A stretch of 64,000 bases of DNA from Gammaproteobacteria bacterium (lineage in GTDB: Bacteria > Pseudomonadota > Gammaproteobacteria > HTCC5015): NCBI GenBank assembly GCA_028284675.1, contig JANQRI010000011.1, positions 1 to 64,000 of the forward strand, in the 5' to 3' direction. The notes beneath the pieces were generated by a model. The model did not search any database and was not told the DNA's origin. It saw nothing but the letters and a program-made list of their open reading frames with translations. The stretch's first letter is position 1. Each line of letters begins with the position of its first letter. A program made the position numbers and the translations under genes. Below, one piece after another: positions 6,508 through 15,279 of this stretch.

Positions 6508-9500
6508 ATGGAACAAATCCCACTAAGTTTACAGCAGGCTATAGAAAGCGGTAAGTGTGTCTTGTTCCTTGGTGCAGGAATAGGAGAGCATTTAGTAACA
6601 AATGGTAAACCACTTCCTGTTGGTTTGGGTTTGGCTCAAGAACTGTGTGAAAAATTTGATATAGATCCGAATGGTAACTATGACCTAAAGTTAGTATCTA
6701 AAGTAATTGAAATTCAAAAGGGTAGAAAAGAATTAGAGAGTTATCTTCATAAAAGATTGTCTAATGCTGAGCCAGATGAATATTTACAATGGTTGCTTTC
6801 TCTAAATTGGCGTTCTATTTATACTACTAACTTTGATGAAGGTATAGAAAAATCATTTTCTTTAAATAGTAATCCAATACGAAATCCTATAATTTATTCC
6901 TTATCTCAAGATATTATTGATTATGATCAACGGCTAGAAGTGCCAATTATTCATTTGCATGGAACGCTGTATGGGGTTCGTAAAAGCAATATTGTAATTA
7001 CTACCCAAGATTACATCACATATAAAGAAAAAAGGCGCATGCTTTTTGAACTTCTAAAAAGAGACGCTGCAATTTCTACCATTTTATATGTGGGCTATTC
7101 AAATAAAGACCCTAATTGGAACGCTCTAATTACTGAATTGCAAGATGAGTTTTCACCTAAAGAAATACCAAATTCATATAGGGTCGCTCCTAATACAGAT
7201 GAGCTTGAGAAAACTGTCCTCAAGGATTCTGGTGTTACTACTATAGATTTGGATTTGGCTGGTTTCGTGAAAAGTCTAAAATCTAGTATAAATGCGCAAG
7301 AAAATATCGATAACCTTGGCAAGTATCGAGAAAATATACCTAGTGACTTCCATGTGAACTTTGATGAATGTCCAGCAGCCGTTCTACGGTTATTTAATTC
7401 CTGGGTGTATGTCAATCAAGCTCCGTTTGACGAAGGTCAAAATATTCAAGCGTTTCTAAAAGGAGATAAACCTAATTGGGCTTTAGTAAGCCATGATAAT
7501 TTTTTTAAAAGAGATATTGAAGACAGTGTTTATGATGAGTGCTTAGAGTACATAACTAGCTCGAAAGAACGTCCTTCTGTAATATCTCTCATGGAGCCGG
7601 CGGGTTATGGTACTACAACGTTTCTTATGTCGCTTGCTGTTAGATTAGTGAAAGATAAAGCGGGGTATGTATTCTTTTTAAGAGAGAGCGCTAGCTTAGG
7701 TGAAGGCGATATTGAGTTTTCTATAAATTCTTTGCCAAGTACATGTATTTTTTTTATTGATAATGCATCAAGTTACAAAGAAAAAATACAAGAAGTTGTG
7801 CATAAATATAGAGATGGAAAAAAGCATTTATTATTTGTTTTAGGTAGTAGAAAAAATGAATGGTTGCAGCTTGGCGGTGGGCGCTTAGGTAAAGAGTTTA
7901 ATCTTGAACAGCTTAGTGAAAACGAAATTGGAGAGCTTTTAGATTTTTTAGAGAAAAATGGTAGCTTGGGGGTTTTAGAGCCACTTAGCCATGAGCTGCG
8001 CGTTGCTGCTATTAAAACAAAACTAGGGAAAGAGCTATTAGTAACAATGCGAGAAGCTACTGAGGGGCATGCATTTGATGCAATACTTGAAGGTGAGTAC
8101 AGAAATATAGGAGATGAAATTTCACAGAAAATATATCTGATAGTTTCCTGTTTTTATCAATACGGTAGTCTTCTGAGAACGAGACTGCTTGCTGAGCTAT
8201 GTGAGATTGATGAGTCAGATCTCCACCCTGTTATGAATCAATACTTGGATGGGGTCATTATCACTGAAGAAATTAATATTAGTTTGGGTGTATATGGTGT
8301 AAGGCCTAGGCATAGAAAAATTGCGGAAATAATTTGGGAGAGGTGCGGTGAGAAAAGTATGAGAGATATGTTTTTGCAGCGCTCCCTAGAATTACTGAAT
8401 TTGAATTTTAAGTCAGATAAAGATGCATTTGAAAATTTTATTCTTTCGGATAATCTTATTGACTCAATCAGTGATTTTGATGGCAAGGTGAAATTTTTCG
8501 AAACGGCATGCAGAAAAGATCCAGCTAATGCATATATTTGGCAGCATTACGCTAGAATGTTATCTCGTGAGAAGAAGTTTGATTTGGCGCTCAATCAAAT
8601 TGATAAAGCGATTAATATTGATTCAAAAAGGATTTTATATCATACCAAAGGTAAAATCTTAGCAGATATTGCGTTTAATTCTGATAGTGTTGATATTGCG
8701 CGTAAACGGTTAAGTCAAAGTGAGGCAGCATTTAATTATGGGTTAGGTATAAAAAGTAATGATGAGTATTGTCTACATGGTTTAGCAGAGCTTTATTTTG
8801 GTTGGGCAAAATATATTAAAAGTCATGACGCTGATGAAGCTAATGATTATATGGCTAAAGCAGAGTCTCAAATTTCAGAAGCTCTTAAGAAGGCGTCTAA
8901 CAAAGAAGAGTTATGGATATTGTCATCAAAAATTTCAGATTTTATTGGTGATAACCCAAGCCAAGTTAGAGCGTTAGCGAATGCAATTCAAGCTTCTAAT
9001 ACCGGGGACAAAGCAAGATTTATATTAGGTAAGGTTTATAGAAAACAACAAGAATATGATATGGCTTGCTCAATTCTTCAGCCTGTTTTTACTAACAATC
9101 CTGAAGATTTTAGAGTTGCTATAGAGTATGCAAAATCTTTGTTGGGGGCTGGGAAGCTGATATCGGAGGCAATAGCTGTTTTAAATTTGTCAACTCTTCA
9201 AGGTTATAAGGATCCTAGGTTTATCTCTTTCTTGGGGGGGCTTTATTTTCTTGAGGGGCGTTTCACAGATGCTGAGAATGTATTTTCTGAAACCCAAAAG
9301 CAGAATTTTTCGAATGAAGAGAGTAGAAGTGCTCATTTTAAGCCTAAAGACTTTAACGATATGAGTAAGCCGTACGCTGTCTTAGGGAAAGTAATTTCAG
9401 TAAAAAAAGGCTATGCATTTATCGAGATAACGGGTTATCCAGATAATATAATTTGCCCAGGCTCAAAATGGGGTGTAAAAGTGTTAAAGTCTGAGATGGA

Positions 9501-9576
9501 AGTTAAATGTGAATTAGCCTTTAGTGCTAAAGGCCCTGTAGCTGTTCAGCCACAAGAAATAAAGACTCTATTGTAA
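6508..9576 (+). CDS. SIR2 / STAND-like / repeat defence protein with C-terminal cold-shock-like domain
   Basis: A 1,022-residue protein. Residues 1-250 form a SIR2-like NADase domain: LFLGAGIG near residue 20, YTTNFDEG near 107, IIHLHGTLYG near 148 and YVGYSNKDPNW near 196, the nucleotide-binding and catalytic landmarks. A central region looks like a STAND NTPase: LMEPAGYGTTTFLMSL near 360-376 stands where Walker A belongs but has Thr for the Lys, and STCIFFIDNAS near 411 resembles Walker B. From about 665 to 930 come TPR-like helical repeats. The last 65 residues (LGKVISVKKGYAFIEI and following) resemble a cold-shock/OB fold. Such SIR2-STAND proteins are anti-phage sensors that deplete NAD. 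The gene is clearly richer in A and T than its neighbours, suggesting transfer. AGGAAAAA precedes the ATG. Confidence 0.85.
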   Translation: MEQIPLSLQQAIESGKCVLFLGAGIGEHLVTNGKPLPVGLGLAQELCEKFDIDPNGNYDLKLVSKVIEIQKGRKELESYLHKRLSNAEPDEYLQWLLSLNWRSIYTTNFDEGIEKSFSLNSNPIRNPIIYSLSQDIIDYDQRLEVPIIHLHGTLYGVRKSNIVITTQDYITYKEKRRMLFELLKRDAAISTILYVGYSNKDPNWNALITELQDEFSPKEIPNSYRVAPNTDELEKTVLKDSGVTTIDLDLAGFVKSLKSSINAQENIDNLGKYRENIPSDFHVNFDECPAAVLRLFNSWVYVNQAPFDEGQNIQAFLKGDKPNWALVSHDNFFKRDIEDSVYDECLEYITSSKERPSVISLMEPAGYGTTTFLMSLAVRLVKDKAGYVFFLRESASLGEGDIEFSINSLPSTCIFFIDNASSYKEKIQEVVHKYRDGKKHLLFVLGSRKNEWLQLGGGRLGKEFNLEQLSENEIGELLDFLEKNGSLGVLEPLSHELRVAAIKTKLGKELLVTMREATEGHAFDAILEGEYRNIGDEISQKIYLIVSCFYQYGSLLRTRLLAELCEIDESDLHPVMNQYLDGVIITEEINISLGVYGVRPRHRKIAEIIWERCGEKSMRDMFLQRSLELLNLNFKSDKDAFENFILSDNLIDSISDFDGKVKFFETACRKDPANAYIWQHYARMLSREKKFDLALNQIDKAINIDSKRILYHTKGKILADIAFNSDSVDIARKRLSQSEAAFNYGLGIKSNDEYCLHGLAELYFGWAKYIKSHDADEANDYMAKAESQISEALKKASNKEELWILSSKISDFIGDNPSQVRALANAIQASNTGDKARFILGKVYRKQQEYDMACSILQPVFTNNPEDFRVAIEYAKSLLGAGKLISEAIAVLNLSTLQGYKDPRFISFLGGLYFLEGRFTDAENVFSETQKQNFSNEESRSAHFKPKDFNDMSKPYAVLGKVISVKKGYAFIEITGYPDNIICPGSKWGVKVLKSEMEVKCELAFSAKGPVAVQPQEIKTLL

Positions 9577-10027
9577 AGTAATGGTTTTTATATAGGATGG
9601 CAATTTTTCCTGAGCATATTTAGTATTTATGATTGACTCAAAAAAGTTAGCAATCAGTAATCATTGTGAAAAACATGTGCTAGAATCAACAGTGCTAATT
9701 GTGAACTATTGATTTTCAGTTGCCGTGTTAAATAAGAAAAAATCTCAAATAATTAGGTGTGTAGCCTAAATTAAGAATAAGCTGGATATATCTAGAGCTC
9801 CCTTAGGTGTGCTTTATCTCCCATCCATGTGGTAAGGCAAGCCTGTATTTTGTCCATTCATGGGCAATTTAAATTTTTTCATATGTATACCCCCGTTAGT
9901 CGAGTGCATGAATAGCTTCGGCTTTTAGAATAATCATAAATAAAGCGTAATTAATGATTTGTCTGTAGCGGGCATCCAAAACCGGATTGTCGGCGTAAGG
10001 TAATTAAATTTCTGATTTTTTTACAAC
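9577..10027. other. AT-rich intergenic region
   Basis: About 450 bases with no credible gene, RNA or terminator that I can see. It shares the low G+C of the preceding defence gene, so the transferred segment may end here. Confidence 0.5.
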
Positions 10028-10453
10028 ATGGACAATGGTTTAATGATGCTGAATATAAAAAGATTTGATTTGGTTGTTGTTAAGGCCGTAATGGCTGTTT
10101 CGTTGTTTTTGTTTTATTCGCTGGCTTCGGCCTCGGGGTCCGGTGGTGGTTTTGGCGCCCCCAGGCAAGCTGCGCCGGCTGATCCTAATTATGATTATGG
10201 AAAGGCTATTTATAGTGGTCGTCAAAAGGGTATTGGCCGGATTAAGTACTGTGTGGCGAATGGTCAGGAGAAAATTAAGGTTAAAAAGAGCTCATTGAAA
10301 GCTTATAAAGGCCGAACTTATCAGGAACTGATGGCTAATTTGTATGACTGCAATAAGCCTGAAGAGCAAATTCTCAGCAGACTCGGCAACGATAATACGT
10401 ATTATGTGGTTTATTACCTGAATAAGCGTTACCGCCTGGGTTTAAGGCGATAA
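10028..10453 (+). CDS. Small exported protein of unknown function
   Basis: A 141-residue protein with a signal peptide: a basic start (NIKRFD), hydrophobic core VVVKAVMAVSLFLFYSLASA, and a likely cut after SASA near residue 36. The mature part begins with a Gly/Ser-rich stretch, then DPNYDYGKAIYSGRQKGIG and two cysteines (KYCV and LYDC) that could pair. The family is not one I can name. The first ATG lacks a clear ribosome site, so translation may begin at one of the Met at residues 6-7. It converges with the membrane glycosyltransferase gene six bases away. Confidence 0.65.
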   Translation: MDNGLMMLNIKRFDLVVVKAVMAVSLFLFYSLASASGSGGGFGAPRQAAPADPNYDYGKAIYSGRQKGIGRIKYCVANGQEKIKVKKSSLKAYKGRTYQELMANLYDCNKPEEQILSRLGNDNTYYVVYYLNKRYRLGLRR

Positions 10454-10459
10454 GGTTTT

Positions 10460-11773
10460 TTAGGTTTGTCTGGGGTTTTTGCGCCAGGCTTTGACGTCGA
10501 ACAGTAATGCAATCGCTATCGCGAGAAATTCGAGTGCCAGTATGGTTGGCGGTATATCGTAGGGGCCCAGTTTGATTTCGTTGTTATCGGCCGGCAGGTT
10601 TAGCCCGATACCGTAAGCTAGCAGTACGCTGACGGATGCTGTCCATGCCCAGCGGCTTGGCCATACGGTTGCGAACGGCAGCAGCCAGACCAGATACCAT
10701 GGGTTGAGTGTGGATGAGCAGATAAAGAATACACCGAATACCCAGTCGCCGCGAAAATCGTATCTGTTCTTGGTTTTTACGGTGCTGTAAAAATAGTATA
10801 GCCACAGCACTGCAAACAGTACGGTTAAGAATATTTTTATGCCGGCGAATGAAAATAGTTGTTGCAGTAATAGATATAAAGGCGCGTTGAAGAACCAGTT
10901 GCCGCTCATTGCTTTTAAGCCGTCAGGTAACCAGGCGGTGTTTATGCCGAATGGCAACGCAATGAGTAGCACGGTGGCCAGGAATATAAGCCAGGCTTTA
11001 ATATTAAACCTGAGTAAGAAAGGCGCTACGATGATTGCAAAAATTTTAGCGCCGGCCGCTAGTGCAATTAATATGGCTGCTGTGCTGATGCGTGATTGTT
11101 TACCGCAATACCAGGCTGCGATCATGAATACGACACCGATTACATCCGGGTGTGCGGTAAATGCAAATTCTTTGATCACCAGCGGGCACCAGGCATACAG
11201 TAATACATTGTTCGGCTTTGCAAGTTTGAAGAGTAATAAAATAATGCCGATGTCGGCCAGTGCAAACAGCAGTTGCAGTGGCCAGATTTTGCCCGGTGCG
11301 ATTAAGTAGCTGAGTGCAAACAGGTATTGGTTCACCGGGCCATAGATTGTTGCGATTTCGGGATTGTTGATTTGGCCCAGGATGGTTTCCAAGTCTGGGT
11401 CGATGGCTTTATCGAAAAATGCCGCCGGTGGAATGCCGTAGGGGTTGCCGTGTTCGACAAACCTATAGCCGTCCCAGAGAAAGCGGTAAAAATCATCTTC
11501 CAGGATGGGAAAGGCGCCGATACCTAATGCGCGGAACAGTATTGAGAACAGCAGAATGTAGAGAACCGGTATGGCGGCTTGCTTTAAGCGGTAATGATTC
11601 CAAATAAAAAAGCAGAGCAATGCGCAGGCGCCGCTGACCAGCCATAGCTGGAATACACCGACGTCACCGTCGCTTTTTGATGTGATGGAGAGTGATGCGT
11701 ACAGCAGTGCCGAGAGTAAACCTGCGGTGATTAACAGAAGGTGATCTTTTATTTTTGTATATTGTGCATCCAA
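10460..11773 (-). CDS. Polytopic GT-C type glycosyltransferase (GT87-like)
   Basis: A 437-residue integral membrane protein with about ten to twelve hydrophobic segments. After the first two or three segments comes a loop with LEDDFYRFLWDGYRFVEHGNPY (about residues 95-115); an acidic pair at this place is the metal/catalytic signature of GT-C enzymes that use polyprenyl-phosphate sugars. It would transfer a hexose, probably mannose-like, on the periplasmic side. The divergent GT2 gene could make the polyprenyl-linked donor, which supports this role. The start is a TTG with GGAA about ten bases before it. The exact sugar and acceptor are unknown. Confidence 0.72.
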   Translation of the reverse strand: MDAQYTKIKDHLLLITAGLLSALLYASLSITSKSDGDVGVFQLWLVSGACALLCFFIWNHYRLKQAAIPVLYILLFSILFRALGIGAFPILEDDFYRFLWDGYRFVEHGNPYGIPPAAFFDKAIDPDLETILGQINNPEIATIYGPVNQYLFALSYLIAPGKIWPLQLLFALADIGIILLLFKLAKPNNVLLYAWCPLVIKEFAFTAHPDVIGVVFMIAAWYCGKQSRISTAAILIALAAGAKIFAIIVAPFLLRFNIKAWLIFLATVLLIALPFGINTAWLPDGLKAMSGNWFFNAPLYLLLQQLFSFAGIKIFLTVLFAVLWLYYFYSTVKTKNRYDFRGDWVFGVFFICSSTLNPWYLVWLLPFATVWPSRWAWTASVSVLLAYGIGLNLPADNNEIKLGPYDIPPTILALEFLAIAIALLFDVKAWRKNPRQT

Positions 11774-11830
11774 ATTGTATTCCGATGTCGTTTAATAGGT
11801 AACCTGGCAGGATTTTAAAAGGCAAACAGA

Positions 11831-12604
11831 ATGTATCAACAAATGACGATCGCAGTGGTTATTCCTGCATTAAACGAGGAGCAAAGTATCGCATTAGTGG
11901 TACGGGAACTCAAAGCATTATCCAACGACAAAGGCCAGCCGTTAATCGATGATATTGTTGTTTGTGATAACGGCTCTACGGATGCGACGGATCAGCAGGC
12001 GGCCCGGGCCGGTGCGCGTGTGGTATACGAATCTGCGAAGGGTTATGGTGCGGCTTGTCTGAAAGCCATGCAGGCATTATCTGAGCCCGATGTCGTGGTG
12101 TTTGTCGATGCGGATCGTTCTGTTTGTGTGAATGAAATCGATCGCTTGCTCGAATCCATCGATCAGGGTGCGGATTTGGTGATTGGTTCCAGAGACCTGG
12201 GTTTTCAGGAACCCGGTGCGTTAACGCCGCAGCAGTCTATCGGCAATAAGCTGGCCACCCGTTTGATCAGCTGGCTTTGGAAGCAACCGGTCAGTGATTT
12301 GGGTCCGTTTAGGGCGATTCGTTTTAAAGCACTGCAAATGCTGGCGATGAATGATAAGGCGTTTGGTTGGACCGTGGAAATGCAGGTCAAGGCCATTCAA
12401 CGCGGGCTGGTGGTGACTGAAGTGCCGGTGATGAGTTTAAAGCGTATCGGTCATTCGAAGATCAGCGGAACGGTTACCGGTGTGATCGGTGCCGCACTCG
12501 GTATTTTCGGGATGATTGCGCAGTTGTGGTGGCAGGAAAAATTCACGCAGCATAAAACCACAGTCGCAGGCTGGATGGCGAATATATTTCCGTCTACCAA
12601 ATAA
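11831..12604 (+). CDS. Family 2 glycosyltransferase, polyprenyl-phosphate type
   Basis: A 257-residue GT-A enzyme. The N-terminus IAVVIPALNEEQSI, the CDNGSTD motif (about residue 42), KGYGAACLKAM and VVFVDADRS (about residue 94, the DxD metal site) define family 2. A hydrophobic C-terminal stretch (VTGVIGAALGIFGMIAQLWW) would hold it at the membrane, as in dolichol- or undecaprenyl-phosphate sugar synthases. It would load a sugar from a nucleotide donor on the lipid carrier. AAGG precedes the ATG. It is divergent from the GT-C gene and ahead of the DUF547 gene. Confidence 0.85.
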   Translation: MYQQMTIAVVIPALNEEQSIALVVRELKALSNDKGQPLIDDIVVCDNGSTDATDQQAARAGARVVYESAKGYGAACLKAMQALSEPDVVVFVDADRSVCVNEIDRLLESIDQGADLVIGSRDLGFQEPGALTPQQSIGNKLATRLISWLWKQPVSDLGPFRAIRFKALQMLAMNDKAFGWTVEMQVKAIQRGLVVTEVPVMSLKRIGHSKISGTVTGVIGAALGIFGMIAQLWWQEKFTQHKTTVAGWMANIFPSTK

Positions 12605-12626
12605 TGATTAAGCGTTGATCAATACG

Positions 12627-13457
12627 ATGACAAAGAAAATTAAAATATTGATAGTGATTGCTGTGTTGGTGGCTGTTGTTGCGGTGGCGGCGGTATTGTT
12701 TTGGCCGTCTGCACCTAAAGCGCAGCTTGACCCGTTTTGGAATCAGGCTGATGATAATAATATCAGCACTATCGATCACCGGCTGTGGCAGGAGTTGCTT
12801 GAGGAGTATTTGATTGCAGAGCATCCGTCGGGTGTGAACCGATTTGATTATGGCGGTTTGCAGGATGACGGTCCGGATTTGCTTACGCAATATATTAATG
12901 ACCTGGCGGCATTGGACCCGCGTGAATATGCGCGGTCAGAGCAGTTCGCATACTGGGTTAATTTATACAATGCGCTGACGGTGCAGCTGATTGTGGCGAA
13001 CTATCCGCTCGACTCAATTCGACAATTGGGTTCACCCACTGCCGGCCCGTGGGATGATATTGTGATCACGATTGCGGGTAAGGAGCTCAGTTTAAATAAT
13101 ATTGAGCACAATATCCTGCGGCCGATCTGGCAGGATTATCGTATTCATTTCGCGGTTAATTGTGCCAGCATCGGTTGCCCGAACTTGCTGGATATTGCAT
13201 TTACCGCGGAGAATACGGAGGCATTATTAAATCGCGGTACGGCGGAATATCTGACACACCTCAGAGGTTTGCGGTTTGACTCGGGGCAGCTGACACTTTC
13301 AAGTATTTTTAATTGGTATCAACAGGATTTCGGCACTGATGAAACGCAGCTGCTGAATACACTTGCCGGGCATGTCGACGCGGAAACAGCGGAGCTGTTA
13401 AAAGGCTATTCCGGCAACATTCATTACGAGTATGACTGGTCGTTGAATGCGGAGTAA
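12627..13457 (+). CDS. DUF547-domain membrane-anchored protein
   Basis: A 276-residue protein. An N-terminal hydrophobic helix (KILIVIAVLVAVVAVAAVLFW) anchors or exports it. The remainder is a DUF547 domain: FAYWVNLYNALTVQLI (about residue 108) and HFAVNCASIGCPNL (about residue 173), the cysteine-bearing signature of the family, whose biochemical role is not established. The ATG at 12627 is preferred over the TTG four codons earlier. It follows the glycosyltransferase gene by 22 bases and is probably cotranscribed. Confidence 0.85.
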   Translation: MTKKIKILIVIAVLVAVVAVAAVLFWPSAPKAQLDPFWNQADDNNISTIDHRLWQELLEEYLIAEHPSGVNRFDYGGLQDDGPDLLTQYINDLAALDPREYARSEQFAYWVNLYNALTVQLIVANYPLDSIRQLGSPTAGPWDDIVITIAGKELSLNNIEHNILRPIWQDYRIHFAVNCASIGCPNLLDIAFTAENTEALLNRGTAEYLTHLRGLRFDSGQLTLSSIFNWYQQDFGTDETQLLNTLAGHVDAETAELLKGYSGNIHYEYDWSLNAE

Positions 13458-13493
13458 GGCCATGGTTTGGGAGGCCAGTGTGCCTGCCGGGAA

Positions 13494-13698
13494 ATAGGTC
13501 TTAAACAGTCTGAGCTGGGAAGCAGGCCCGGACTTCCACAGAGTCATATTTCCAAAATCGAGCAGGGACTGACTGACCCAAGGCTGCCGGCGAGTCGGTA
13601 TCACGCCGGCTGCCTGATGAGGAAGGCGATGAGTCATGACCGATATGCTTGAGGTCTGGCCTGATGATCCAAAACCGGCCGGTGTTAAGTCAGTTTGA
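13494..13698 (+). pseudogene. Remnant of a hipBA-like toxin-antitoxin locus
   Basis: In the 318-base gap before ompW, 13494-13595 encodes IGLKQSELGSRPGLPQSHIS followed by KIEQGLTDPRL, which is the recognition-helix region of HipB-like XRE antitoxins, but no proper start is left and the rest of the domain is lost. At 13636-13698 an ATG opens MTDMLEVWPDDPKPAGVKSV and then stops; this resembles the first residues of HipA-family kinases. Together they look like the decayed ends of a hipB-hipA pair after an internal deletion. Identification rests on short stretches only. Confidence 0.5.
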
Positions 13699-13775
13699 GT
13701 GTTGAAGTTGAGCAGACACTAAAAACACTGACGTTTTAATGCCGCTCAAGTTCGGATGAATGTTTGGTTATCCAG

Positions 13776-14489
13776 TTAAAACAGGTATCCGGCGGAGATC
13801 ATATAAACCCATGGGTCGATAGTCACATCTGTCGTAATTTGACCGAGCCCCGGTACATTGATTTCGGCTGACGTTTCGATATTGATGTACCAAACTGCCG
13901 CGTTAAATAACCAGTGCTCATTGAGTTTATAGTCAAATCCTGCTTCAAGAGCCAGGCCGAATGAGTCGTCTAATGACAGGTCGGCATTACCGGTGGCCCC
14001 CAGCCCGGCTAAGGCCGTATTCAGCTGGTTATCAACCTCTTCGCTGAAAAATGTTGTGTAGTTAAGCCCCGCACCGACATAAGGCTGTATTTCGGAATCG
14101 GCGGCCATCGGAAAATACTGCACAGTGAACGTTGGCGGCAGGTGCTCGGTTGAGCCTGCTGCAACACTCAGTGCGTCTGCTCTAATATCATGTTCAAACG
14201 GGGTTGATGCCAGTACTCCCAGGCCCCAGTTGGAATTGAACATATAGGTGAATGTAATGCCTATTTGTGTGTCATCTTCGACTTGTAATTCTGTTACAGG
14301 CAAACCCAGGCCCAAGGTTGATAACTCCGCTCCATTTAGCGCGAGGGGGTCCGAGTCATCGTTGGGCTGTACGCTGGCCAATCCAACACGAAGGATGAAA
14401 TCACCACCTTCGTAGGCTAATACAGGCTGCAAAATAAGGCTGCCGACAATCAGAACAGCAACCGTTAAAGGTTTTATCATTATATACAT
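13776..14489 (-). CDS. OmpW-family outer membrane protein
   Basis: A 237-residue protein with a signal peptide (MIKPLTVAVLIVGSLILQPVLA, cut before YEGGDF) and a small beta-barrel. FILRVGLASVQP at the mature start, alternating aromatic strands, QIGITFTYMFNSNWGLGVLA, a LPPTFTVQYFP segment and the C-terminal aromatic ending (ISAGYLF) recognised by the BAM machinery are all OmpW features. OmpW forms a narrow hydrophobic channel. The first ATG (14489) has GGGAGAG six bases upstream and is chosen over the one at 14480. Confidence 0.9.
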   Translation of the reverse strand: MYIMIKPLTVAVLIVGSLILQPVLAYEGGDFILRVGLASVQPNDDSDPLALNGAELSTLGLGLPVTELQVEDDTQIGITFTYMFNSNWGLGVLASTPFEHDIRADALSVAAGSTEHLPPTFTVQYFPMAADSEIQPYVGAGLNYTTFFSEEVDNQLNTALAGLGATGNADLSLDDSFGLALEAGFDYKLNEHWLFNAAVWYINIETSAEINVPGLGQITTDVTIDPWVYMISAGYLF

Positions 14490-15185
14490 GAACTCTCCCG
14501 GGTATAATAAAAGGATTTAGTAACTATCTTATTGCGTTCGGAATATTTCCGGTTCCGGCAACAGAATGTCTGAAGATAATAACAAAGAGTATTGTGTGGC
14601 CACTTGATTGTAATCAATTTACAGGTCTATTCATTCGAAATTGATCCGGGCTTTTGAAATATACCCAGGTATTACATTGCGGCTAAGAATGGGGCGGGGC
14701 ATGTCCGGGGCCGGACATCAGGGTGTTCAGGGTCCGGTGTCGTAACCGGTGATCTTTTTATTTAATAAACACAGTAATTGCTGTTGAAGGCTGGGAATCT
14801 TATCTTTTGTGATGCCCCGGTTAAGTCATTGTCAGGCACGATACAAATACTGGAAGAATTTCTTCGAGACCAGCGTTACCGATACTTTCACGCTTGCCGG
14901 CACGCGGTGCAAGTTCATAGCTATTGCTGATAGCAGCAAAGCGCATCCTGATTTTGATGATATGCATAAAAATAACCCCGATCCGATATGACCAGTCGCG
15001 AAACAGCCTTGGTTTTCTGCATTGGCTGAAAGTACAGGTGGTTTAACGGTATCTGCCAGTGGTGTGTTGGTGATGATCGAGTTGTAAAACCGCCGGCGCA
15101 GAATTTTCATCAGGGCGGGCGGCCCGCAGGGTCGTTTTTATGCCGGTCTGCTGGATTTCCAAAGCGTCATTTGCGTGTAACCAAA
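14490..15185. other. Intergenic region without convincing genes
   Basis: About 700 bases between divergent ompW and the siderophore receptor. Open frames on both strands (for example 14809-14991 plus and 14832-15110 minus) have no ribosome site, no recognisable domain and odd composition, and I do not call them. The stretch may be the residue of a lost gene. Confidence 0.4.
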
Positions 15186-15233
15186 AATGAGAATAATTAT
15201 TATTAATATATATAAATAATATTGATTCTCATT
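15186..15233 (+). promoter_or_regulatory. Fur box region of the siderophore receptor
   Basis: AATGAGAATAATTATTATTA at 15186-15205 resembles the repeating hexamer pattern of the Fur box. Its outer half AATGAGAAT recurs inverted as ATTCTCATT at 15225-15233, and the sequence between is almost only A and T. Overlapping Fur sites about 50-90 bases before a TonB-dependent receptor start are typical of iron-repressed genes. The match is by eye. Confidence 0.6.
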
Positions 15234-15279
15234 TACGTTTCTGGTAAAAAGCATCTCATAATAATTACAGAGGTGAAGT

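Noticed and set aside
14809..15110. Overlapping short frames on both strands before the siderophore receptor
   Set aside because: No ribosome site, no family, both strands equally open; nothing favours either as a gene.
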